38,041 bases of DNA from a virus, in IMG/VR virus record IMGVR_UViG_3300020583_000024, positions 1 to 38,041 of that record. One strand, written 5' to 3'. Positions within the stretch are counted from its first letter, which is position 1; each line of letters begins with the position of its first letter. The notes beneath the pieces were generated by a model. That model made no database searches. It was not told where the DNA came from and was given only the letters and a program-made list of their open reading frames with translations. Below are positions 6,522-13,974 of the stretch, one piece after another. Both the position numbers and the translations under genes were made by a program.

Positions 6522-7298
6522 TCACGCCGCTGCGAGGTAGCTAGGTGGTTGAACAAACCGCAGTTGGTGCGATGTACGAGATGTGACTGGCGCACAGGCC
6601 ATGCCTGCGCGATTTCGCTCAGCCTTTCGGCCGGCGCGCGTGCGACCTGCCTTGGCGCGCGCCTTCCCCCGCTTCTTCGCCTTCGCGAGCTTCGTGACCT
6701 TCTTCTTCGCCGCCCCGCGCTGAATCTGGCGCACCGTGGCGGCGCCCGGGCCGGGCAGCCGGCGCTCCTCGGGGGGCGCGTAGACGATGCGCTCCATGCC
6801 GCCCCCGACGCTGGTCGGGCGGAGCGGCGCCCCGTCGAGGTCGACGAGGTCCTGGGACTCCATCGGGAAGAAGCGATGGGGGGGCTGGTAGAGGCCGAGT
6901 CGGTCGGTCTCCTCGTCGTAGACGGTGGCGAAGCGCCCGGGCTCGCGCGTCGGGACCACGTGCACGGGGAGGCGACCCTGGGCGGTCGGCCGGACCATCC
7001 CGCCACGGGTCCGCAGCTCGGGCATCCAGTTGACCAGGCCCATCAGCTCGGCGGCGGGGATCGGGTGCCCGTTGCGGGCGGCCACCGCTGCCCAGCGGAG
7101 CGCCGCGTCGCGGCGCTTGATGAAGCCCCGGCTGATCGTCTCGTGGACTGAGGCCGGGGTGATGCCGAGGGCCTTCGCCGCCGGGGTCGGGCCGCCGAGC
7201 ACGGCATACACCAGCTCGTCGACCGCGTTGTTCAGGCGCCGTTCGAGGCGCCTCACCAGCTCGCGACCACCGGGCGGAACCTTGCGACTAAACGCCAT
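6522..7298 (-). CDS. HTH regulator-like protein with basic C-terminal tail
   Basis: 258 residues. A helix-turn-helix of Cro/YdaS style lies at about 36-62 (TPAAKALGITPASVHETISRGFIKRRDAALRWA). It is followed by a central domain of unknown type with GRFATVYDEETDRLGLY. Residues about 197-235 are extremely basic (AAKKKVTKLAKAKKRGKARAK), likely for nonspecific nucleic-acid binding. The gene is divergent from the recombination cassette (7468-13085) across a 169-bp control region and convergent with int. It is therefore a good candidate for the repressor or switch protein of the integration region. Regulatory function is inferred; the central domain is unassigned. Confidence 0.68.
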   Translation of the reverse strand: MAFSRKVPPGGRELVRRLERRLNNAVDELVYAVLGGPTPAAKALGITPASVHETISRGFIKRRDAALRWAAVAARNGHPIPAAELMGLVNWMPELRTRGGMVRPTAQGRLPVHVVPTREPGRFATVYDEETDRLGLYQPPHRFFPMESQDLVDLDGAPLRPTSVGGGMERIVYAPPEERRLPGPGAATVRQIQRGAAKKKVTKLAKAKKRGKARAKAGRTRAGRKAERNRAGMACAPVTSRTSHQLRFVQPPSYLAAA

Positions 7299-7467
7299 AG
7301 ACGTCCTCCTCCTGCCGCCCCTCCTAGCGCCGGCGCCGGCTGAAGGTCAAGCGGAGGTTATCAACAACTAGAACAGGGGCCTAGAGGGAGGCCATTGACC
7401 CGACGCGAACCTCTCAGGTAAACACCATAGGTACAGTGCGCGCCTGGTGCGCGCCGAAGGAGGTCCC
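7299..7467. promoter_or_regulatory. Divergent control region between HTH gene and recombination cassette
   Basis: On the plus strand TTGACC (7395-7400), 18 bp, then TAAACA (7419-7424) form a candidate promoter for 7468. ACCTCTCAGGT overlaps the spacer/-10 junction, and its TCAGGT matches half of the palindrome at 5123 and 5508. GTGCGCGCC occurs twice with an 11-bp period (7436-7444, 7447-7455), giving a GCGCGC-5-GCGCGC inverted repeat right before the GAAGGAGGTCCC ribosome site. CTAGAACAG lies at 7368-7376. On the minus strand no convincing promoter pair was found for 7298. Confidence 0.45.
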
Positions 7468-8379
7468 ATGAGCACGAATCCGAACCCCCCGACCACCACG
7501 ACCGCCACGCCGCCGGCGCCGATCAGCGGCATCTACCGCGACCTCGATCCTCTCTGGGCGCGGTTCCAGGAGCTGCAGCAGAAGTTCAATCTCGCCTTCC
7601 CCGTCGTCCGGCCCGACTTCATTCCGCCGCTGCACGCGGCCGCGGTGCGCGTGGTTGCGCTCGATGCCGTGCATCTCCCGAAGAGCGCGGTGCGCCAGCC
7701 CGGGGAGAGCAGCGACTTCTACTACGACGGCAAGGCGAAGGCGTACGCGCTGACGAAGGTCGGCCTGGAGAAGATCGCGGCCTGCATGGGCGTCTCGTGG
7801 CATCCGCTGCTCTCCGGGCGCGTCGACGACGGCAGCGAGAACCTCTTCCGCCGCTACCGCATGACAGGCGTCTACGACGCCTTCGACGGCCGCGAGATGG
7901 TGATTGCCCGTCACAAGACCTGCGACTTCCGCGACGGCTCGCCGCAGATCGCCGGCATGTCGCCCGACCAGCTCGCGCAGTCGCGGAAGTTCATCGACGA
8001 GCACTGCGAGTCGAAGGCGATGAATCGGGTCGTCCGCTCGATCGCGCATCTCAAGTCGAGCTACACCGCCGAGGAGCTGAAGCGACCCTTCGCCGTGCTC
8101 GCCACCGTGTTCACCGGCGAGACGGACGACCCCGTGCTGAAGGCCGAGGTGGCGCGCCTCATGGTCGACCGCGCGATGAAGCGGAGCAGCCAGCTCTTCG
8201 GGCCGGGGCAGTTACCGGGCGGCGTGCAGCCCGAGCCCTTGCAGCGGACCGCGCCGCCGCCGGTGGGCCTCGCGAGCGATCATCCGACAGAGCCCGAAGC
8301 GCATGATCGCGAGCCCGGGGCGGACCAGCCCGAGCCCGAGCCCGAGCCGAACGGCAACGGCGGCACGGCGCCGTACTGA
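7468..8379 (+). CDS. Putative recombination (ssDNA-annealing-like) phage protein
   Basis: 303 residues from ATG 7468, with a strong GGAGG site. After a Pro/Thr-rich start, the core (about 20-240) contains FYYDGKAKAYALTKVGLEKIAACMGVSWHP, then a beta-rich FRRYRMTGVYDAFDGREM. A helical SKAMNRVVRSIAHLKSSYTAEELKRPFAVL follows. The pattern (Y/A-LTK-x-GL-x-K-I-A ... MNRV-x-R ... YT-x-EEL-x-x-PF) recurs in a group of phage proteins encoded with exonuclease genes and resembles RecT/ERF-type layout. The C-terminal tail is disordered with EP repeats. It is the first gene of a cassette ending in an SbcD-SbcC fusion, which supports a role in recombination. The annealing activity itself is inference. Confidence 0.55.
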   Translation: MSTNPNPPTTTTATPPAPISGIYRDLDPLWARFQELQQKFNLAFPVVRPDFIPPLHAAAVRVVALDAVHLPKSAVRQPGESSDFYYDGKAKAYALTKVGLEKIAACMGVSWHPLLSGRVDDGSENLFRRYRMTGVYDAFDGREMVIARHKTCDFRDGSPQIAGMSPDQLAQSRKFIDEHCESKAMNRVVRSIAHLKSSYTAEELKRPFAVLATVFTGETDDPVLKAEVARLMVDRAMKRSSQLFGPGQLPGGVQPEPLQRTAPPPVGLASDHPTEPEAHDREPGADQPEPEPEPNGNGGTAPY

Positions 8380-8391
8380 AGAGGGCACCCC

Positions 8392-8586
8392 ATGGCATCC
8401 ACCTCCACGCAGTACGAGGTCCTCAAGGACGGCGCTCGCCTGTTCATCACCGTGACCGGCGAGACCGTCGAGCGTGTCGAGTCCCCGACGCACGGATGCT
8501 TCGCCCCCGACTTCCTCGGCGACCCCTGGACCCAGGTGCGCAAGCGCTTCGAGGCCCAGGGGTTCACCATCCACGGAGGCAACTGA
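8392..8586 (+). CDS. Small hypothetical protein in the recombination cassette
   Basis: 64 residues, beginning MASTSTQYEVLKDGARLFITVTG. It is a compact beta-then-alpha protein ending in VRKRFEAQGFTIHGGN. GAAGAGGG lies upstream, and it is spaced 12 bp from the previous gene and 1 bp from the next. No motif is recognised. Third codon positions are almost all G or C, like its neighbours, supporting a real gene co-transcribed with the cassette. Confidence 0.66.
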   Translation: MASTSTQYEVLKDGARLFITVTGETVERVESPTHGCFAPDFLGDPWTQVRKRFEAQGFTIHGGN

Positions 8587-8587
8587 G

Positions 8588-8926
8588 ATGACACGCCGCT
8601 TCGAGCCGACACAGCGCACGCCGCTCTGGCCGCCCGCGGGCGCCGCCATGTGGCCCGACCTGCCCTCGCTGCCCGCCCTGCCGCCGTGCCCCATCGTGCT
8701 CGGCGACTGCCGCGTCGGCGATCGCGTGCTCCTCGCCGACGGCACGGAAGCCGAGATTCTCGCCGTCGGCTCGCTCGGCGTGCGGCTGCGGCCGTTCGTC
8801 AGCACGACGCGCGTGGTCGAAGATTCCCGCGCCGGCGTGACGCGCACCTTCGAGGTGCGGCGCCCGGCCTACACGATCGCCTCCAGTGCGACGGCGCAGG
8901 CGGTCATCGGCCACACCGCGGCATGA
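8588..8926 (+). CDS. Hypothetical protein in the recombination cassette
   Basis: 112 residues from ATG 8588, preceded by GGAGGC. The frame is open further upstream but overlaps the preceding gene. A Pro/Trp-rich start is followed by a small beta-barrel-like stretch, GDCRVGDRVLLADGTEAEILAVGSLGVRLRPF, that resembles KOW/SH3-like folds, then FEVRRPAYTIAS. The fold is a guess from residue pattern. Its stop overlaps the next start (ATGA). Its role in the cassette is unknown. Confidence 0.64.
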   Translation: MTRRFEPTQRTPLWPPAGAAMWPDLPSLPALPPCPIVLGDCRVGDRVLLADGTEAEILAVGSLGVRLRPFVSTTRVVEDSRAGVTRTFEVRRPAYTIASSATAQAVIGHTAA

Positions 8927-9177
8927 ATACGCTCCACTCTTACAAGGCGCGCGACTTCGGCGGCACCGTGGTCGAAGACCTGCGCATTACCTTCGACCAG
9001 CCGCTGCCCGACAGCCAGCCGGACGTCGACCTGCTGGAGGAGTGGCAGCAGTGGTATCGCGCGGAAGCGCACCGGCTCGTCGACGCCATGCGCACCACGT
9101 TGCCCGGTGGCCTGATCGACGCGCTGCTCGTCGAGCTGCTGCGCGTGAAGGCGTGCGTCCTCGGGGTGACGCTGTGA
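8923..9177 (+). CDS. Small helical hypothetical protein before the SbcD-SbcC fusion
   Basis: 84 residues. ATG 8923 overlaps the upstream stop and its own stop overlaps the GTG of the fused nuclease gene, so the three are translationally coupled. The sequence is acidic in its first half (FDQPLPDSQPDVDLLEEWQQWY) with amphipathic helices after (EAHRLVDAMR, LIDALLVELLRVKACVLG). There is no known motif. Tight coupling suggests a partner or regulator of the nuclease, but this is position-based inference. Confidence 0.66.
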   Translation: MNTLHSYKARDFGGTVVEDLRITFDQPLPDSQPDVDLLEEWQQWYRAEAHRLVDAMRTTLPGGLIDALLVELLRVKACVLGVTL

Positions 9178-12100
9178 AGAAGAAGCCCGCGGGCACCATC
9201 CGCATCGCGCACACGGGCGACCTGCACGTCACCCGGGGCCCGCGCTTCGAGCTGGCGCGCACGTGCCTCGACTTCATCGTCGCCGACGGCACCAACCGCG
9301 GCGCCGACCTCTGGCTGGTCGGCGGCGATCTCACCGGCACCACGGTGCCGCACAAGAGCGAGCCCGAGGAGCGCCTGCTCATCGCGCACACGTTGCAGGC
9401 GATGGCGGAGTCGGCGCCGGTGATCGTCGCCGAAGGGAACCACGAGTTCCCCGGCGACATCCTGATCTACGAGAAGCTCCGCGGCCGCTTCCCGATCTAC
9501 GTCGAGACGCGCCCCGAGGCCCGCATCCTCGACCTCGCCACCGGGCCCGTCCTGGTGCTCACGCTGCCCTACCCGACGAAGCGCTGGGGGCAGGTGACCG
9601 AGAAGGGCGGCATCGAGGCCGCGCTGCGTGACCTGCTCGACTACTGGCGCGGCGTCGTCGCCGAGGAGCGCGCGAAGGGCGTGCCGACCATCCTGCTCGC
9701 GCACATCGCCATCGGCGGCTGCCTGGTCGGCGGCGGCGAGGTGCTGATCGGCCGCGAAGTCGAGCTAGCGCCGCACGACCTCGATGAGCTGGGCGTCGAC
9801 GTCGTGCTCCTCTCGCACATCCACAAGCAGCAGAAGATCGCGAAGGCCGCCTGGTACGCCGGGTCGCCGCTCGCGCAGAATTTCGGCGAGCCCGATCGCA
9901 AGGGCTACCTGATCGCCGACGTGGCCAGCGGCGTGGCGCCCGTCGTCACCGTGGTGCCGACGCCGGCCCGGCGCATGCTCACGATCGACGTGGCCTGGGT
10001 CCCGGGGGCGGCCGGCTTCCGCGGGCCGACGGGTGGTCCCCTCGTGCTCAGCGACGTGCGGGACGCCGAGCTACGGCTCCGCGTGACCGTCGACGAGGAG
10101 CACGCCAGCACGTGCCCGCTCGACGAGCTGGAAGCGATGGCGACCGCCGCCGGTGTCAACCGCGTGGTGGTGGAGCGCCACATCCGGCCCCGGGTGCGCT
10201 CGCGCCTGGAGGCCCTCCCGGCACCAGGGGGGGACACTGGGGACACTCTGGCAGATGCCTGGCAGGCGGCCACGTCGCTCGGCGAGAAGGTCAGCTTGTG
10301 GGCCACCACGCTCGGCCGCGAGGCGCCCCCCGCCGCGCTCATCGCGCGGGCCGTCACCCGCCTCGCAGAGCTGACAGCGGGGACGGTCGGCGGGGGCGGC
10401 CGCACAGCCCCGCAGCGGGCACGGGACATCTCCCTGGTGCGGGTCCGGCTGCGGCACGTCTCGGCTGCCTTCCAGGCGAGCGAGGCGGCCCTCGACGTGG
10501 CCCAGCTCGGCCCGGGACTGATCTGCCTGGTCGGCGAGAACGGCGCCGGCAAGTCGGTGCTCATGGAGGCGTCGGGCCCCGCGGCGCTCTACGGCACCTG
10601 GCCGACCTACGGGCTCACGGCGGTCAAGGACATGGTCATCCCCGGCGAGCGGGCCGCCGAGATCGAGGCGGTGTACCTGGTCGACGGCGTCGAGATCGTG
10701 TCCCGCTGGCGGATCGACTCGCAGTACGGCGGCGGCCGCGGGAAGGCCGAGGCGTGGCTCGGGGTCCGGAACCCCGACGGCAGCCTCGCGCCGCTGCCCG
10801 GCGCCGTGGCGCCAAGCGGGCCCGGGGTCGGCGAGCACCAGCAGGCCGTCGCCGAGTGGTTTCCGAGTGAGCCGCTCTTCCTCGCTGCCTGGTTCGCCGC
10901 CCAGGGCCGGCGTGGCGCCGCGGCCAACTTCTTCGGGCTCGCGAAGAAGGACCGGAAGGACCTCTTCCTCGCCATGCTCGGGCTCGGGCACCTCCAGGAG
11001 CTGGCGGAGGAGGCTGGCGACCGGGCGGAGTGCATCCTCGTTCCGCTCGATGCCGCGCGCCGCGACCTCGCGGCCGCCGAGGCGGCGCTGGTGCAGGCGA
11101 CCGTGCTCGACACCCAGCTCGCCACCTGCGAGCGCGCAGCCGCCGGGCTCGACGAGGCCGCCGCGGCGCTGCGCGCCGAGCGGACTGCTGCAGAGGATCG
11201 GCACCTCTTCGCGCGCACGGCGCTTGCCCGCGCCGAGGCGCAGGACGAGGCGGTGGTGGCGGAGATCGAACGTGTGACCCAGCAGCGCGTCGAGCTAGGC
11301 GCCGAGGTTGCGCAGCTCCGGCGCCGGATCGCCGAGCTAGACGACAGCCTCGTGGAGCGCCCGACCCTCGAAGCCGAGGCAGCGACTCGGGCGGACCACG
11401 AGGAGGCGGTGGCCGCCCTGCGTGCCCAGCTCGACGAGCTACTCGCACCCGATGCGCCGCTGGCTGAGGCCCGGGCTCAGGTGACGAGCTTGACGGCCGA
11501 ACGGGAGCGCGCGCTCACCGAGTGGACCCGACTCAGCGCTGATCTCACCGCCGCTCAGGCCGCCTACGCGCGCGTGCTGCGAGCCATCCCCGGGGGATGG
11601 GGGGCCTTCACCACGACGATCGAGCTGCACCAGGACGAGGTGCACCAACTCCGCGCGGTGGTGGATCGCCTGCAGGCGGACACCGAGGCGCTCGAAGCGG
11701 CCGCCGAGGCCGAGGCGCGTGCCGACGTGACGCACGCGCAGGAGGTGCGCGACCAGGCCGCGCACGCGCAGCGCGCCGAGCTGCTCGACCAGATTCCGGG
11801 CGTGCCCGAGTGTGACGCCTGCCCGTTGACCGCCGACGCGCGCCGGGCGCGTGGACGCGCCGCCAATCTGGCGACGATCCTGGCCAGCTCGCCGGTGCCG
11901 ACCTCCGCCGCGCGGCTCCGGCTGACCGAGCACCGCACTACCCTTGCCACCCAGCGCCAGGCGCTGCGCACGCGCGAGCAGCGCCTGGAAGCCCTGGAAC
12001 GCACGCGCCAGACCGTGCAGGCGGACATGCCGGTCGCCGGCCGGGTCGACGAGCTGACCGCGGCGAAGGAGGCCAACGTCGCTGCCGGTAAGGCGATCGC

Positions 12101-13085
12101 CGCGCAGCTCGCGACGGCGCAGGAGACCGTCACCGCGGAGGGGGCGAAGGTCGAGGTGACACGGGGCGCCCTCGCTGAGCAGGAGACCCTGCTCCGCGCC
12201 GCCACGGTGGCCACCACGGCGCTCGCCGAGCTGGCGACCGTGGCTGCTCGGCGGACCGACGCGGCGCAGCGGCTCGCCGTGCTGGCCGCGTCCCTGGAGA
12301 CCCCGCCCGTGCTCCCGGCCCGGCCGGACCTGAACGAGCCCCGGCAGACCGTCACCAGCGCCGAGCACATGCTCCGGCACGCCACCACCTGGGTCGCCGA
12401 GTGCACCACGTGGCAGCGCGCGGTCGACGCCGAGCGCGGCCGGGCCCAGGGCCAGCGTGAGGCGCTGGGCGATCCGGCGGCCGCACAGGCTGCCGCTGAG
12501 GCGGAGGTCGCGCAGCTCGACGCCGGGCATGCCGAGTGGGCACTGCTCGCCCGGGCCCTCGGCCGCGACGGCATCCAGGCGTGCGAGATCGACGCCGCGG
12601 GCCCGGCGGTGAGCACGCTCGCGAACGATCTCCTGCTCACGTGCTACGGGCCGCGCTTCACGCTCGCCCTCGACACCCAGGCGGCGAAGGTCGACGGCGG
12701 CGTCAAGGAAGTGTTCGACGTGCGCATCCTCGACGCGCAGACCGGCCGCGAGGCCCGCGAGGGCTCGGGCGGCGAGCAGACCATCCTGAACGAGGCGCTC
12801 GCGCTCGGGATCGCCATTTGGAACGCGCAGCGCTCGGGCTGGCACGTCCGCACCCTCTGGCGGGATGAGACGACGGCGGCGCTCACCGCGGCGCACGCGG
12901 CGCGCTACGTGACGATGCTCCGGCGGGCGGCCGAGGTGGGCGGCTTCACCCAGGTGCTCCTCGTGTCCCACCAGGAGTCGGTCTGGCAGTCGGCCGACGT
13001 GCGCGTGCGAGTCGAGGGCGGCGCGGTCACCGTCGAGTCCGAGCTACCGGCCACCGAGACGCCGGCTGCCGACGCGGCTGCGTGA
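9174..13085 (+). CDS. Single-chain SbcD-SbcC (Mre11-Rad50) fusion nuclease/ATPase
   Basis: 1303 residues from GTG 9174 (GTGA overlap). N-terminal SbcD/Mre11 phosphoesterase: D16/H18 (TGDLH), D52 (GGD), N89/H90 (GNHE), H177 (AHIAIGG), H215/H217 (SHIH), so all metal ligands are present. A capping-type region and linker (about 250-425) lead into SbcC/Rad50. That part has Walker A 454-461 (GENGAGKS, K460) and long coiled coils (about 640-1160) around a zinc hook C880-x2-C883 (CDAC). It also has signature 1198-1202 (SGGEQ), Walker B D1231/E1232 and switch H1266 (VSHQ). SbcCD is normally two proteins encoded by adjacent genes. No stop codon or frame change occurs between the halves. It should process DNA ends and hairpins for phage recombination and replication. 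Confidence 0.93.
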   Translation: MKKKPAGTIRIAHTGDLHVTRGPRFELARTCLDFIVADGTNRGADLWLVGGDLTGTTVPHKSEPEERLLIAHTLQAMAESAPVIVAEGNHEFPGDILIYEKLRGRFPIYVETRPEARILDLATGPVLVLTLPYPTKRWGQVTEKGGIEAALRDLLDYWRGVVAEERAKGVPTILLAHIAIGGCLVGGGEVLIGREVELAPHDLDELGVDVVLLSHIHKQQKIAKAAWYAGSPLAQNFGEPDRKGYLIADVASGVAPVVTVVPTPARRMLTIDVAWVPGAAGFRGPTGGPLVLSDVRDAELRLRVTVDEEHASTCPLDELEAMATAAGVNRVVVERHIRPRVRSRLEALPAPGGDTGDTLADAWQAATSLGEKVSLWATTLGREAPPAALIARAVTRLAELTAGTVGGGGRTAPQRARDISLVRVRLRHVSAAFQASEAALDVAQLGPGLICLVGENGAGKSVLMEASGPAALYGTWPTYGLTAVKDMVIPGERAAEIEAVYLVDGVEIVSRWRIDSQYGGGRGKAEAWLGVRNPDGSLAPLPGAVAPSGPGVGEHQQAVAEWFPSEPLFLAAWFAAQGRRGAAANFFGLAKKDRKDLFLAMLGLGHLQELAEEAGDRAECILVPLDAARRDLAAAEAALVQATVLDTQLATCERAAAGLDEAAAALRAERTAAEDRHLFARTALARAEAQDEAVVAEIERVTQQRVELGAEVAQLRRRIAELDDSLVERPTLEAEAATRADHEEAVAALRAQLDELLAPDAPLAEARAQVTSLTAERERALTEWTRLSADLTAAQAAYARVLRAIPGGWGAFTTTIELHQDEVHQLRAVVDRLQADTEALEAAAEAEARADVTHAQEVRDQAAHAQRAELLDQIPGVPECDACPLTADARRARGRAANLATILASSPVPTSAARLRLTEHRTTLATQRQALRTREQRLEALERTRQTVQADMPVAGRVDELTAAKEANVAAGKAIAAQLATAQETVTAEGAKVEVTRGALAEQETLLRAATVATTALAELATVAARRTDAAQRLAVLAASLETPPVLPARPDLNEPRQTVTSAEHMLRHATTWVAECTTWQRAVDAERGRAQGQREALGDPAAAQAAAEAEVAQLDAGHAEWALLARALGRDGIQACEIDAAGPAVSTLANDLLLTCYGPRFTLALDTQAAKVDGGVKEVFDVRILDAQTGREAREGSGGEQTILNEALALGIAIWNAQRSGWHVRTLWRDETTAALTAAHAARYVTMLRRAAEVGGFTQVLLVSHQESVWQSADVRVRVEGGAVTVESELPATETPAADAAA

Positions 13086-13095
13086 ACATCTTACC

Positions 13096-13117
13096 GCGGG
13101 GCACGATCCCGCCCCGC
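13096..13117 (+). terminator. Hairpin after the SbcD-SbcC fusion gene
   Basis: A 7-bp inverted repeat, GCGGGGC / GCCCCGC with an 8-nt loop, begins 10 bp after the stop at 13085. There is no following T-run, so it is a weak or factor-dependent terminator at best. It may instead protect the 3' end of the mRNA. Confidence 0.4.
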
Positions 13118-13291
13118 ATACCCCTTGCAACCGAACCGGGGACGATTTAGAGGCCCCCCAGTGTCAACTAGCGCATGGCGCATGTCGCGCTCTGACGTCG
13201 GGGGGAGATCGGCCGGGGGATCATGGGGACACTTGTCTCGTTCGCCGAAACGCGTCGCCGCCGTTACGCAGCACGGCGGACACAGCAGAGG

Positions 13292-13320
13292 TTGACGGAA
13301 CCAGAACGAAACCCTAGAGG
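13292..13320 (+). promoter_or_regulatory. Candidate promoter of the Xre-type regulator
   Basis: TTGACG (13292-13297) and TAGAGG (13315-13320) are spaced by exactly 17 bp. The predicted start of transcription (about 13327) lies after the ATG at 13223 and before the GTG at 13343, which supports the later start codon. GGAAGGGA upstream of the GTG serves as ribosome site. Confidence 0.45.
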
Positions 13321-13342
13321 CGGGCGCGGAAGGGACGACGAG

Positions 13343-13900
13343 GTGGCACCGCGCGCTACCGCTACCGCTACACTGGGCGACCTCCTGCGCGAGGCGCGCC
13401 AGCACCGAGAATGGAGCCTCCGGCGAGTCGCCGAGCTACTCGGCTGCACCGCGTCGTACCTTTCCGACGTCGAGCACAACCGCCGCGTGCCGGCGGAGGC
13501 GATGCTCGGGAAGCTCGCGAAGCTCTTCAGCCTCAACTTCGACGAGTTGATGGCGCGCGCCGGCCGCTTCGGCGAAAAGGGGAAACGCTTCCTCGAACGC
13601 AGTCCGAGCGTCGGACTCCTCGTGCGCCGACTCGCGGAGGTCAATGTCAGCGACGAAGAGCTATCCGCGCTCCTCGGATACCTCGAAACTCATCCCAGCG
13701 TCGGGCTGCTCGTGCGGCTCTTCGCCAAGTACGAGATCGAGGAACCCGAAGTGCGGAAGATGCTCGACATCTCCACCCTGGCCTACCGTCTGGTCGACGA
13801 GGGCGTGGTCTGCAAAGCGCAGCTCGCGACCATGCTCGATGGCATCGCGCACGACGTCACCATCCAGACGAAGCGATTGCAGCGGCGCGCGCGGCCGTAG
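13343..13900 (+). CDS. Xre-family HTH transcriptional regulator
   Basis: 185 residues from GTG 13343. An N-terminal Xre HTH (about 10-68) reads LGDLLREARQHREWSLRRVAELLGCTASYLSDVEHNRRVP, typical of Cro/CI-type domains. The C-terminal part contains a repeated motif, SPSVGLLVRRLAE (87-99) and HPSVGLLVRLFAK (117-129). GTG is preferred over in-frame ATG 13223: the extra 40 codons have much lower GC at third positions, and a promoter-like sequence lies between the two. There is no visible peptidase (LexA/CI) domain, so induction by RecA cleavage is unlikely. It probably controls phage genes; targets are unknown. It stops 1 bp before the tRNA on the opposite strand. Confidence 0.8.
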   Translation: MAPRATATATLGDLLREARQHREWSLRRVAELLGCTASYLSDVEHNRRVPAEAMLGKLAKLFSLNFDELMARAGRFGEKGKRFLERSPSVGLLVRRLAEVNVSDEELSALLGYLETHPSVGLLVRLFAKYEIEEPEVRKMLDISTLAYRLVDEGVVCKAQLATMLDGIAHDVTIQTKRLQRRARP

Positions 13901-13901
13901 G

Positions 13902-13974
13902 AGCCGCCCGCAGGACTCGAACCTGCATCGGCCGGCTTACGAGGCCGGGGCTCTTCCAGTTAAGCTAGAGCGGC
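13902..13974 (-). tRNA. tRNA-Thr (anticodon CGT)
   Basis: All arms can be paired by eye. The acceptor is GCCGCTC with GGGCGGC (one T-G pair). The D-arm is GCTT/GAGC with GG in the loop. The anticodon stem is CCGGC/GCCGG with loop CTCGTAA (anticodon CGT, reading ACG). The variable loop has 5 nt, and the T-arm is GCAGG-TTCGAGT-CCTGC. Position 8 is T, 14 is A and 21 is A. CCA is not encoded. ACG is a common Thr codon in this GC-rich genome, so the tRNA could help late translation. It could also be a remnant of an attachment site. Confidence 0.9.

Noticed and set aside
5092-6525. Open frame of 477 codons on the minus strand across int
   Set aside because: It is antisense to a clear integrase with all catalytic residues. 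Its sequence is Arg/Ala/Gly-rich low-information text typical of GC-rich shadow frames.
8650-8922. Upstream extension of the 8923-9177 frame
   Set aside because: It overlaps gene 8588-8926 in a different frame with Arg-rich shadow text. ATG 8923 makes the normal ATGA junction.
13223-13342. ATG 13223 as start of the Xre gene
   Set aside because: The 40 extra codons have clearly lower GC at third positions, show no domain, and contain a TTGACG-17-TAGAGG promoter-like element.
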